From Enterococcus avium ATCC 14025 (lineage in GTDB: Bacteria; Bacillota; Bacilli; Lactobacillales; Enterococcaceae): a DNA stretch of 64,000 nt. The stretch spans positions 13,528-77,527 of the forward strand of contig NZ_KE136362.1 in the NCBI RefSeq assembly GCF_000406965.1, in the 5' to 3' direction. Shown in pieces: positions 47,330 to 55,506 of the stretch (within the stretch, counting starts at the first letter, position 1; every line of letters begins with the position of its first letter). The notes under the pieces are model-generated. The model did no database searches. It was not told the origin of the DNA and saw only the letters and a program-made list of their open reading frames with translations. The position numbers and the translations under genes were made by a program.

Positions 47330-48388
47330 ATGAGTAAAACAATGAAGGGTGTTTCCAAGCAGGCACCCGGTTATGACCAAATGGCATTTATCGATTTACC
47401 TGTACCAGAAGCAACAGATGACAAGGTCTTGATTAAAGTCGCTTATACAGGTATTTGCGGATCAGATATCCATACGTTTAAAGGTGAATACAAAAATCCC
47501 ACCACCCCCGTCGTCCTAGGGCATGAATTTTCTGGGCAGGTGGTTGAAGTCGGAGCCAATGTAACAAAAGTTAAAGTGGGCGATCGGGTAACCAGTGAGA
47601 CGACCTTTTATGTCTGCGGCGAATGCGATTATTGCAAGGAAAAGCAGTATAATTTGTGTCCCCATCGAAAAGGAATCGGCACGCAGCAAAATGGCTCCAT
47701 GGCGAACTATGTGTTGGCTCGAGAAGAAAGCATTCATTTACTGCCGGATCATTTAAGCTATGAAGGTGCGGCGATGAGCGAACCATTAGCGTGCTGTGTC
47801 CACGCGATGTATCAAAAGAGTCACTTGGAATTAAAAGACACGATCATTATCATGGGCCCTGGACCAATCGGACTGTATCTTTTGCAGATTGCCAAGGAAA
47901 TTGGAGCCTTCGTCATTATGACGGGGATCACAAAAGATGCTCATCGCTTAGCATTAGCAAAAAAACTAGGTGCGGATGTGATCGTGGATACGATGAAGGA
48001 AGATCTAGCGAAAGTCGTCAATGAGATCACGGATAGCTATGGCGTGGATAAGGTGTACGATGCCTCAGGAGCAGTTCCTGCTGTTAATGCTAGTTTGCCA
48101 TTGATTCGCAAGCAGGGGCAATTTATTCAAGTAGGCTTGTTCGCTAATAAAATGGTGGATTTAGACACTGAATCGATCATTCAACGAGAGATCGAATACA
48201 TCGGCAGTCGTTCACAAAATCCTTATGACTGGCCGATTGCGATCCACTTATTAGCAAAAGGTGCGATCAATATCGATGAGATGATTACGAAAAAATATCC
48301 ATTGACTAAATGGCGGGAAGCCTTTGATAAAGTGATGGAAGGCAACGAAATCAAGGTAATGATCGAATCCAATCCAGAAGAGTTTTAA
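47330..48388 (+). CDS. Zinc-dependent polyol-phosphate dehydrogenase, probable D-arabitol-phosphate dehydrogenase
   Basis: The 352-residue medium-chain dehydrogenase has the catalytic-zinc residues in GICGSDIH and GHEFSG, four structural-zinc cysteines in CGECDYCKEKQYNLC (about 95-109) and the NAD motif GPGPIGLYLLQIAKEIG (about 178-194). Its length and features agree with the D-arabitol-phosphate dehydrogenase described from Enterococcus avium, which oxidises D-arabitol 1-phosphate to xylulose 5-phosphate and the 5-phosphate to ribulose 5-phosphate. It lies 13 bases after EIIC, with GGAGG before its ATG. The exact pentitol is inferred. Confidence 0.82.
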   Translation: MSKTMKGVSKQAPGYDQMAFIDLPVPEATDDKVLIKVAYTGICGSDIHTFKGEYKNPTTPVVLGHEFSGQVVEVGANVTKVKVGDRVTSETTFYVCGECDYCKEKQYNLCPHRKGIGTQQNGSMANYVLAREESIHLLPDHLSYEGAAMSEPLACCVHAMYQKSHLELKDTIIIMGPGPIGLYLLQIAKEIGAFVIMTGITKDAHRLALAKKLGADVIVDTMKEDLAKVVNEITDSYGVDKVYDASGAVPAVNASLPLIRKQGQFIQVGLFANKMVDLDTESIIQREIEYIGSRSQNPYDWPIAIHLLAKGAINIDEMITKKYPLTKWREAFDKVMEGNEIKVMIESNPEEF

Positions 48389-48400
48389 TTTGAATCAAGG

Positions 48401-48434
48401 AAGCTGTACCAGAATTTTTGGTGCAGCTTTTTTG
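48401..48434 (+). terminator. Terminator ending PTS module 1
   Basis: AAGCTGTACC pairs with GGTGCAGCTT (one G-U pair) around AGAATTTTT, followed by six T residues. Confidence 0.85.
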
Positions 48435-48571
48435 TGAGTTTGTTTTATAGGAGGATTTTTTTGATACTATTTTCATGAGAACAGTGTAATAAATAATCAT
48501 TAGCAAGAAATTGTAAAAGAATATTGTGTATCGAGATATTCCAATCATTGTTATTTTAAAGTGAATTCACA

Positions 48572-48586
48572 AAGAAAACGTTTACT
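48572..48586 (+). promoter_or_regulatory. cre site upstream of PRD regulator 2
   Basis: AAGAAAACGTTTACT matches the CcpA-binding consensus in the central AA-CG-TT core and the flanking G and C, 55 bases before the regulator start. Confidence 0.6.
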
Positions 48587-48640
48587 ATTCATCCTGTTCA
48601 AGCTAGACTATAGGAAAAAATGTAAGCAGGAGGGCACTAG

Positions 48641-50731
48641 ATGGATCTTGATAATCGAAGCGTCCAGATATTGCAGGCAGTCGCTTCTACGGTGAAAATT
48701 TCTTCCAAAGAAATCATGGAAAAATATGATCTGACTCGCAATCAATTAGACTATGCTATAAAAAAAATCAATGATTATCTTGAAGAAAATAATTATCGTA
48801 AAATCATTCGCTCACGTAATGGTAGTTTTATCGTTGATACGAAAGTGGTCGATGTTTTCTCTGGAATTATGAATAGTGAAAGTCAGCTGCAAGCAGATGA
48901 AAACAGTTTTTTGGATGAGGATCATCGTTTGCTAGTTATTTTATTGTTAATTTTTTCTGCAGATTATCTATCGCTGTATCACTTTTCAGAAAGCTTAGAG
49001 GTTAGTAAAAACACGATCGTATCGGATATCAAGAAACTCAAAAAGCAACTAAAAAAACATAAGTTAACGATCGATTATTCCAGAAAAGGCGGATACTATT
49101 TTCGTGGGGATGAAGAAGCGGTTCGTGGCTTGATTCTTGTAGTGACAGATCAAGTGATGGATTCTATTTATAATCGCCTTATTTTTGAGAAGTATTTGGC
49201 CATCCAAGCGACAGAAATCGAAGAACAGCGAAAAATGCTGCGCATGGTGGAAGATGAGCTGCAAGTTCAGTATACAGATAATCGGATTCAAACAGCGCCG
49301 TACTTTTTGGTATTGCTAGATCGCCGAGTTAAGAATGGTCATATCATTGAGCAACGTTTTGGCTTGTTGGCAAAGGAAATTATGGATACCAACGAATATG
49401 CGGCAATTGTCAAAGTGTTGGCGGGGCAAGGAATGCTGCCGAAGTCCTATACGGAGCACCTTTATCTGTGTCTGTACATTCTTTCGTTGAAAATAACCGA
49501 TCTAAGCAATATTTTTTCCCTAAATAAAGAAGATCTCAGAAAGCATATTGAACTGTTTATTGCGATGCTGGAGAGAAATACGATTATTCAGCTGAATGAT
49601 AAAGAACAGCTGATTGAAAACTTAGCATTGCATCTAACACCAGCATACTATCGCATTCGCTATGGGTTAACTTCTGACTATACACTGACGGATATTGTTA
49701 AAAATCAGTTGGACCCTTTATTTTTTATTGTGAAATCATCGGTAGCGCCCTTAGAGGAATTTTTTGAAGAGCGGATTCCGAATGATGAAATTTATCTGAT
49801 CACCATGTTCATTGGAGCATACATGCCAAAAGAAAAGCCGATCAATCTTGAGCGTACGATTGTCAAAGCAGCAGTGGTTTGCCCCAATGGTATCATTAGT
49901 TCAAAACTTTTGGAAAAGACGTTAGACAATTGGTTCCCCATGATTCATTTTGTCAGTTCTTTTTCGATTCGTGAATTCTATGAAAAAGAAAAGCAATTGG
50001 ATGTTCAATTAATATTTTCTACAAATCCGTTAACAACTGAATTCCCTGTGATCGTTGTAGGAAATGACCTATCTGCAATGAACAAAACCTTGATCGTCAA
50101 TGAAGTGATCCAGCTGATCTATAAAATTGATAGTTACAAGCTGCAGCCGGATCATATTTTATCGATCGTCAAAAAACATCTGTCAATGGATGATGAGATT
50201 GAAGGGAAGATTCGTAAAGAATTAATGATCTCTTATAATTCTATTTTTCAGATTCAGGATCAAGAGATTTTGACCAATGAAACAAAGTTAAATTTGAGCG
50301 ATCTGATCACAAAGGAGAGTATCATCATTTTACCAGATGAGTTGGATTGGTTAGATATTCTTCAAGCAGCGACGCAAAATTTGATTGATCGTAAGATTGT
50401 TGAACCAAGCTATTTATCTCATCTTGAGGAGCAATTTCCTGAGGTTACCCCCAGTATTGTGTTGGGGAATCAAATCGTCATCCCTCATACTATTCCGGAA
50501 CATGGAGCGCGTGAGCTGGGGATGTGCTTGGCTAAAGTTTCAAAAGGATTTAGCAGTCAAGGTCAGACATATCGATATGTTGTTGTGATTTCAGCGATTG
50601 ATAAAAAATTGCATATTCAGCCTATGATGCAGCTGCTTAAAATCGCTAGTGATCCTAGAGCGATTGAGCGTTTGGATCAGGCGCAGAACAAGGAATCGCT
50701 TCTAGCGATTATCCAAGCATTCAAAAAGTAA
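48641..50731 (+). CDS. PRD-domain transcriptional regulator with PTS EIIB/EIIA domains, module 2
   Basis: The 696-residue protein is a paralogue of the regulator at 43012: HTH regions KEIMEKYDLTRNQLDYAIKKIN and SLYHFSESLEVSKNTIVSDI, two PRDs (LALHLTPAYYRIRYGL in the first), an EIIB-like domain with Cys in VVCPNGIISSK and an EIIA-2 domain with His in IVIPHTIPEHG. AGGAGGG precedes the ATG. Unlike regulator 1, a terminator separates it from its PTS genes, so the PTS has its own promoter. Confidence 0.9.
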   Translation: MDLDNRSVQILQAVASTVKISSKEIMEKYDLTRNQLDYAIKKINDYLEENNYRKIIRSRNGSFIVDTKVVDVFSGIMNSESQLQADENSFLDEDHRLLVILLLIFSADYLSLYHFSESLEVSKNTIVSDIKKLKKQLKKHKLTIDYSRKGGYYFRGDEEAVRGLILVVTDQVMDSIYNRLIFEKYLAIQATEIEEQRKMLRMVEDELQVQYTDNRIQTAPYFLVLLDRRVKNGHIIEQRFGLLAKEIMDTNEYAAIVKVLAGQGMLPKSYTEHLYLCLYILSLKITDLSNIFSLNKEDLRKHIELFIAMLERNTIIQLNDKEQLIENLALHLTPAYYRIRYGLTSDYTLTDIVKNQLDPLFFIVKSSVAPLEEFFEERIPNDEIYLITMFIGAYMPKEKPINLERTIVKAAVVCPNGIISSKLLEKTLDNWFPMIHFVSSFSIREFYEKEKQLDVQLIFSTNPLTTEFPVIVVGNDLSAMNKTLIVNEVIQLIYKIDSYKLQPDHILSIVKKHLSMDDEIEGKIRKELMISYNSIFQIQDQEILTNETKLNLSDLITKESIIILPDELDWLDILQAATQNLIDRKIVEPSYLSHLEEQFPEVTPSIVLGNQIVIPHTIPEHGARELGMCLAKVSKGFSSQGQTYRYVVVISAIDKKLHIQPMMQLLKIASDPRAIERLDQAQNKESLLAIIQAFKK

Positions 50732-50741
50732 TAAAACGATT

Positions 50742-50769
50742 TCCCATTCATTTCACGAATGGGATTTTT
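50742..50769 (+). terminator. Terminator after PRD regulator 2
   Basis: TCCCATTC and GAATGGGA form an 8-bp stem with a 7-base loop followed by TTTTTG, 11 bases after the stop codon. Confidence 0.82.
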
Positions 50770-50815
50770 GCATTATCTGTCTATTTCCGCAATTATTACA
50801 GAAGGAGAAACGCTT

Positions 50816-50860
50816 GTGAAATCAACGTTTTCAGCAAGTCATACAAATATTCAGGAATAG
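50816..50860 (+). CDS. Possible 14-residue leader peptide
   Basis: GTG at 50816, preceded at 5 bases by AGAAGGAGAA, opens a frame encoding MKSTFSASHTNIQE and then TAG. It lies between the regulator terminator and the PTS module 2 promoter region, in front of the cre site. The ribosome site is strong, but there is no conservation evidence; it may be chance. Confidence 0.2.
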   Translation: MKSTFSASHTNIQE

Positions 50861-50893
50861 GTTCAGTAAAAAATGAGTTCAAAAGAAATTTAA

Positions 50894-50908
50894 AAGAAAG
50901 CGTTTCCG
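50894..50908 (+). promoter_or_regulatory. cre site upstream of PTS module 2
   Basis: AAGAAAGCGTTTCCG has a perfect AAAGCGTTT core of the CcpA site, 53 bases before the EIIA start. Catabolite repression of the module is likely. Confidence 0.65.
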
Positions 50909-50960
50909 TGTTATCTTTTGGGTAAGCAAGAAGCAAAACAACAGAAGTAGGAGGGATCGA

Positions 50961-51419
50961 GTGATCAAACGTGAGTTACTTTTTAGCAAAATGAAGCCGC
51001 AAGATTATGAAGAGATGATTACGTTCTTAGGGAAAAAAATGGAAGAATTAGGCTATGTCAAATCAACCTATGTTCCCGCGGTATTAGAAAGAGAGAAGGG
51101 CTTTCCGACTGGATTGCAGATGGGGGATTATGGGATTGCGATTCCTCACACGGATCGTGAACACGTGTATCAATCCGCTTTAGCAATCGCGACCCTAGCA
51201 GAACCCATCGAGGTTTGTTCAATGATTAATCCAGAAGAAAAGGTTCGTGTATCGTTAGTAATCTTAATGGCCGTAGAGGACCCAGATGGACAGGTGAAAA
51301 TGCTCAGCAAATTGATGGGACTTTTTCAAGATGTCGAAATGTTGAAGCGGTTGGAGCGAGCGTCATCTGTAGAAGAAATGTATAGTATTGTGGAAAAAAT
51401 GGAGTTAGAAATCGCATAA
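50961..51419 (+). CDS. PTS galactitol-family EIIA component, module 2
   Basis: The 152-residue protein has the phospho-His in YGIAIPHTDREHVYQSA (about residue 66) and EKGFPTGLQMGD before it, parallel to the module 1 EIIA. The start is GTG with GGAGGG 6 bases upstream. It is first in the operon EIIA-EIIB-EIIC-dehydrogenase-epimerase. Confidence 0.92.
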   Translation: MIKRELLFSKMKPQDYEEMITFLGKKMEELGYVKSTYVPAVLEREKGFPTGLQMGDYGIAIPHTDREHVYQSALAIATLAEPIEVCSMINPEEKVRVSLVILMAVEDPDGQVKMLSKLMGLFQDVEMLKRLERASSVEEMYSIVEKMELEIA

Positions 51420-51440
51420 AGAAAAAAGGAGGAAGCAGTA

Positions 51441-51743
51441 ATGAAAAGATACAATGTATTGTCGGTTTGTGGATCAGGAACAGTGACATCTTCAATGGTG
51501 GCGGAAAAATTAAGAGAAACGTTGGAGGAAAAAGGCTATATCGTTGATACGACAGAAGCGAATCCTAATGAAGCATTGTCGTTAGCGAAGACTGGTAAAT
51601 TTGATTTTATTACCTATACGAGTCCGCTACCTGATGGTGATTATGGTATTCCCGTAGTGAACGCAATTGGCTTTTTAACTGGATTTGGCGAAGATGAGTT
51701 TTTGGAAGAAGTAGATGAGGTCTTGTTAGCATTAGAAAAATAA
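51441..51743 (+). CDS. PTS galactitol-family EIIB component, module 2
   Basis: The 100-residue protein MKRYNVLSVCGSGTVTSSMV has the EIIB P-loop with its phosphocysteine at position 10 and YTSPLPDGDYGIPVVNAIGFLTGFG near the C-terminus. AGGAGG precedes the ATG. It is a GatB-type subunit. Confidence 0.92.
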   Translation: MKRYNVLSVCGSGTVTSSMVAEKLRETLEEKGYIVDTTEANPNEALSLAKTGKFDFITYTSPLPDGDYGIPVVNAIGFLTGFGEDEFLEEVDEVLLALEK

Positions 51744-51811
51744 GCTTTTGAGAAAAGGTTGTATTTGGTTTCTTGCGAAGATAATTTGTTTTGCCAGTAT
51801 TTGGCAGAACT

Positions 51812-52046
51812 AAAATAAATACATTAAAACGAAAAAGGATGCTAGTTCCCCTTTGCGCTTTAGCACATTAGAGGAATAGTATACGGCTTGAGAATCAGAC
51901 TTATTTTTCAGGAAGAAAAATAAATACATTAAAACGAAAAAGGATGCTAGTTCCTCTTGGTGCTTTAGCATATTAGAGGAATAGTATACGGCTTGAGAAT
52001 CAGACTTATTTTTCAGAAAGAAAAATAAATACATTAAAACGAAAAA
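51812..52046 (+). repeat. Tandem 105-bp structured repeats (element copies B1 and B2) before EIIC gene, module 2
   Basis: Two head-to-tail units, 51812-51916 and 51917-52021, are about 95% identical; a third partial unit (52022-52046) provides the EIIC ribosome site. Each unit has a hairpin (CTAGTTCCTCT..TGCTTTAGCA..AGAGGAATAG in the second), a TATACGGCTTGAGAATCAGAC linker region and a second hairpin TTATTTTTC/GAAAAATAA, then AAATACATTAAAACGAAAAAGGA. B2 has a perfect outer stem; B1 has one mismatch in it. No protein-coding frame runs through. Confidence 0.85.
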
Positions 52047-52057
52047 GGAGTAATGAG

Positions 52058-53479
52058 ATGTTAGAAACTTTAAAGAGCGTTTTTGATACGTTTGGATCGG
52101 CTGTTTTTGTTCCGGTAATGATTTTTGTTGTTGCCAAAGTATTAAAAGTGAAGACTCAAAAGGCATTTTTATCTGGTTTATATGCAGGCGTAGGTTTGAT
52201 GGGTTTCACCTTGATTTTGAATTCCTACACTCCGATTATTTCTAAAGTTGTACAACAGATGGTCGATCAAACCGGAATCAATTTGCCAGCATTTGACGTA
52301 GGCTGGCAGGCGACGGCGTTAGTTGCCTATTCGACAGAAGCGGGCATGATTTACTTAGTGATTGCCTTAGTGTTACAAACCGTTCTTTTCTTAGTCAAAT
52401 GGACGAATGTGTTCCAGCCTTCTGATTTGTGGAATAACTATTCTTACATGGTTTGGGGCTCGATGGTATATTTGGCTACGAAAAACATAATTTTAGCCGT
52501 TGTCCTGATGTGCTTGTTGAATATGTACAGTCTGTTATTGTCAGAAATGTTAGCCAGAAGATGGTCCAGCTATTATCATTATCCCAATTGTACGATCATC
52601 GCGATGCATAATATTGAGCCGGGAATTTTTGCCTTAATAATGGACCCGATTTGGAATATGCTTGGTCTGCATAAAGTTCGTTTAAATCCTCAAGGGTTGC
52701 AGAAGAAGCTGGGCTTTTTAGGAGAACCGATCTCATTAGGATTATTCTTAGGTCTGTTTTTAGGAATTTTAGGAAATATCAGCAACTTAGCGGAATTATC
52801 GGCGTGGGGACAAATCACAGAAGTAGCGATCGCAACAAGTGCGGTAATGGCAATCTTTCCGAAAGTGGCGGGAATCTTCTCACAAGCCTTCAATCCGATT
52901 TCACAAGCAGCTAGTAAAAACGTTCGTGGCAATAATGAAGGCCGAGAATGGTATCTAGGAGTAAATGATGCGACTGGCTACGGTGAACCTGCTACGCTGA
53001 TCTCAGGAATTCTTTTAATTCCGATCATGGTGTTCATCGCAATGATCTTACCTGGAAATCAAACATTACCAGTCGTTGACTTGTTAGCGATTCCATACAT
53101 GGTTCAGGCGCTAGTCTGCTTATCGAATGGAAATATTGCGAAGACATTGTTAAATGGTGTGATCTGGTTCAGCTTAGGATTATATATGTGTTCATACACT
53201 GCGCCAATGTTTACTGAAATAGCACAAACTGTAGGGGTTACTTTGCCGGCTGGCGCATTGATGGTTACCAGCTTTAATATCTTAGGAAAACCGATTTTTG
53301 GGCTGATCTTCCTGGCCTTTTTAAGTCAGAATCCATTGTGGATTGGTTTAACGATTGTCGCTTATTTTGTTGTTTACTTCTTATTCCGTAAAAATAAAGA
53401 AGCTTTTTATGGCTATGTTGAACGAGCTGCAGCGAAAAATAGTGGTGAGATCCCTGAAGGCAAAACAAAGGTAGCTTAA
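52058..53479 (+). CDS. PTS galactitol-family EIIC permease, module 2
   Basis: The 473-residue membrane protein shares the GatC pattern with module 1 (FDVGWQATALVAYSTEAGM, FLGEPISLGLFLGLFLGILGN, LLIPIMVFIAMILPGNQTLPVVDLLAIPYM) but is about 50 residues longer, mainly in an added C-terminal membrane segment and tail (IVAYFVVYFLFRKNKEAFYGYVERAAAKN). AAGGAG precedes the ATG. The likely substrate is a pentitol or hexitol, which cannot be fixed from sequence. Confidence 0.9.
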   Translation: MLETLKSVFDTFGSAVFVPVMIFVVAKVLKVKTQKAFLSGLYAGVGLMGFTLILNSYTPIISKVVQQMVDQTGINLPAFDVGWQATALVAYSTEAGMIYLVIALVLQTVLFLVKWTNVFQPSDLWNNYSYMVWGSMVYLATKNIILAVVLMCLLNMYSLLLSEMLARRWSSYYHYPNCTIIAMHNIEPGIFALIMDPIWNMLGLHKVRLNPQGLQKKLGFLGEPISLGLFLGLFLGILGNISNLAELSAWGQITEVAIATSAVMAIFPKVAGIFSQAFNPISQAASKNVRGNNEGREWYLGVNDATGYGEPATLISGILLIPIMVFIAMILPGNQTLPVVDLLAIPYMVQALVCLSNGNIAKTLLNGVIWFSLGLYMCSYTAPMFTEIAQTVGVTLPAGALMVTSFNILGKPIFGLIFLAFLSQNPLWIGLTIVAYFVVYFLFRKNKEAFYGYVERAAAKNSGEIPEGKTKVA

Positions 53480-53500
53480 TAGAGAAGGATGAAAGAAATC

Positions 53501-54562
53501 ATGACAAAAAAGATGAAAGCAAGTGTGCTGATAAAACCTGGTGTGTTGGAAGTTCAAGAAGTGGATGTTCCCGATATTGGTGAAGATGAAGTATTAGTTA
53601 AAGTCGCTTACGCGGGGATCTGTGGCTCAGATGTGCCCCGCGCAAACTTAGAAGATGGTGCAAGAATGTATCCGCTCATTTTAGGACATGAGTTTAGCGG
53701 TACTGTAGATCGGGTAGGATCACAGGTCACTAAAGTTCAAGTCGGAGATAAGATCGCAGTTGCACCACTGATCCCAGACCCAAATTCTGAATATACAAAA
53801 GAAGGGTCTTACGGTCTCAGTGATAATTATAACATAATCGGTACCGGCAGTAATGGGGCCTTTGCAGAATACGTGAAAGTTCCAGAAGAGCATTGTGTGG
53901 TAATGCCGGAGGATTTGGATTTGTTGTCAGCAGCTGGGGTAGAGCCGGCAACGATTAGCTGGCATGCGATGCAGCGATCGAACATGAAGGTTGGCGACAC
54001 TGTAGCGGTGCTTGGTTGCGGACCGATTGGTCAATTTGCCATCCAGATCGCAAAAATATTTGGCGCGAAAAAAGTGATTGCAGTCGACATTTTTGATGAG
54101 AAATTGGCTTTAGCAAAGAATTTGGGCGCGGATGTAACAATCAACAGCAAAGAGCAAGATTTAGAAGCTGCAATCAAGGCAGAAACAGGTTTAGGGGTCC
54201 ATGTCGTAATTGAGACTGCGGGTAGTAAATTCACTCAGAAGCAGGCACTTTTGATTACACGTAAGCACGGAACGGTCGTATTAGTAGGAATCTCTCACCA
54301 AGATCTGCCATTATCAGAGCACGAAGCAGAACGAATCATGCGGGCAGAGTTAACCATTACCGGTTCATGGAATTCCTATACGGCACCTTATCCTGGCCGC
54401 GCGTGGGAGGCGACATTAGAAGAAATGTCTAAACGTCGAATCAAGTTCAAGGAAATGGTGAGTAATGAAATTACCTTAAACGATTTGCCAGAGGTGCTGC
54501 CTAAGATGTTCAAACGCGAGCTTGCCTATAACAAAATCGTTGTTGCTGTCAATCCAGAGTAA
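53501..54562 (+). CDS. Medium-chain polyol-phosphate dehydrogenase (GatD-like), lacking structural-zinc cysteines
   Basis: The 353-residue enzyme has GICGSDVPRANLEDGARMYPLILGHEFSGT with the catalytic-zinc Cys and His-Glu, the NAD motif GCGPIGQFAIQIAKIFG, and GSWNSYTAPYPGRAWE, the pattern of galactitol-1-phosphate 5-dehydrogenase. The lobe loop where GatD has four cysteines reads PDPNSEYTKEGSYGLSDNYN with none, so the structural zinc is absent. The start at 53501 is chosen from GAAGGA spacing; an upstream ATG abuts that site. It probably oxidises the PTS product to a ketose phosphate. Confidence 0.86.
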   Translation: MTKKMKASVLIKPGVLEVQEVDVPDIGEDEVLVKVAYAGICGSDVPRANLEDGARMYPLILGHEFSGTVDRVGSQVTKVQVGDKIAVAPLIPDPNSEYTKEGSYGLSDNYNIIGTGSNGAFAEYVKVPEEHCVVMPEDLDLLSAAGVEPATISWHAMQRSNMKVGDTVAVLGCGPIGQFAIQIAKIFGAKKVIAVDIFDEKLALAKNLGADVTINSKEQDLEAAIKAETGLGVHVVIETAGSKFTQKQALLITRKHGTVVLVGISHQDLPLSEHEAERIMRAELTITGSWNSYTAPYPGRAWEATLEEMSKRRIKFKEMVSNEITLNDLPEVLPKMFKRELAYNKIVVAVNPE

Positions 54563-54577
54563 GAGAGGGCCGAATCA

Positions 54578-55273
54578 ATGTTAGAACAATTAAAAGAAGA
54601 AGTATTTCAAGCAAATTTAGATTTACCTAAACAAGGGTTAATTAAATACACTTGGGGCAATGTCAGTGCTTACGATCCTGAGACGAAGTATTTTGTGATC
54701 AAACCCAGCGGTGTCAGCTATGAAGAAATGACAGCGGAGGATATGGTCGTTGTCGATTTGGAAAACAATGTGATCGAAGGACGATTGAATCCATCTTCTG
54801 ACACACCGACTCACGCAGTCTTATATAAAGAGTTTCCGGAAATTGGCGGAATCGTTCACACCCATTCAACGTGGGCAGCTGCTTGGGCACAATCAGGGTT
54901 AGACGTTCCGGCAATGGGAACTACCCATGCGGATACCTTTTACGGGTCTGTTCCATGTGCACGTTATTTGAGTCAATATGAAATCGATGAAGGCTATGAA
55001 CACGAAACGGGCTGTGTCATCGTAGAGACCTTTAAGCAACGGGAAATCAAACCCTTAGAGGTTCCAGGAGTGCTGCTTCATGGTCACGGGCCATTTACAT
55101 GGGGCAAGGATGCTCATAGTGCCGTGATGAATGCCGTAGTATTGGAGGAGGTTTGTAAGATGAACCTACTGACGCGGCAATTAAATTCCTTTGCTGAAGA
55201 GCTGCCGCAACGTGTTTTGGACAAGCATTATTTACGTAAGCATGGAGCAAATGCTTATTATGGGCAAAAGTAG
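54578..55273 (+). CDS. L-ribulose-5-phosphate 4-epimerase (AraD/UlaF/SgbE type)
   Basis: The 231-residue class II aldolase-fold protein shows LPKQGLIKYTWGNVSAYD, KPSGVSYEEM, the zinc motif HTHSTWAAAWAQ (His about 95 and 97), the TTHADTFYG segment with catalytic Asp and LLHGHGPFTWG with the third His, all AraD features. It interconverts L-ribulose 5-phosphate and D-xylulose 5-phosphate. Behind a PTS and a polyol-phosphate dehydrogenase it would feed a pentulose phosphate into the pentose phosphate pathway. AGAGAGG precedes the ATG. Confidence 0.9.
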   Translation: MLEQLKEEVFQANLDLPKQGLIKYTWGNVSAYDPETKYFVIKPSGVSYEEMTAEDMVVVDLENNVIEGRLNPSSDTPTHAVLYKEFPEIGGIVHTHSTWAAAWAQSGLDVPAMGTTHADTFYGSVPCARYLSQYEIDEGYEHETGCVIVETFKQREIKPLEVPGVLLHGHGPFTWGKDAHSAVMNAVVLEEVCKMNLLTRQLNSFAEELPQRVLDKHYLRKHGANAYYGQK

Positions 55274-55298
55274 TTATTAATTTGGGAGGAGGATTACG

Positions 55299-55481
55299 AT
55301 GATTAGCGATTTGTTTGTTTTGATTGGATTGGCCTTTTTTATCAAAATCTTTTTTGATGGCGCCAAAAAACTCGTGATTGGAGCGAATGGCGATGTTGTT
55401 AAGAGCAAAACGTATCTGATTCATGGTGTGTTAGGTGTGGCCTTTATGATCGTGGCACGACTAATTACGATTCTCCTCTAA
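55299..55481 (+). CDS. 60-residue membrane protein of unknown function in the PTS module 2 operon
   Basis: MISDLFVLIGLAFFIKIFFDG and LIHGVLGVAFMIVARLITILL form two membrane helices joined by a charged turn (KKLVIGANGDVVKSKTY). GGGAGGAGG lies 6 bases before the ATG, so it is well translated. It lies between araD and the RhaD-type aldolase genes with short gaps on both sides. I do not recognise the family; it might be a helper of the EIIC permease, but this is only context. Confidence 0.72.
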   Translation: MISDLFVLIGLAFFIKIFFDGAKKLVIGANGDVVKSKTYLIHGVLGVAFMIVARLITILL

Positions 55482-55506
55482 TCTATAGTCAACAGGGGAT
55501 GATAAA

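Noticed and set aside
51812-52046. CRISPR-like array
   Set aside because: The units are 105 bp, nearly identical over their whole length, with no unique spacers between short repeats, and no cas genes are near.
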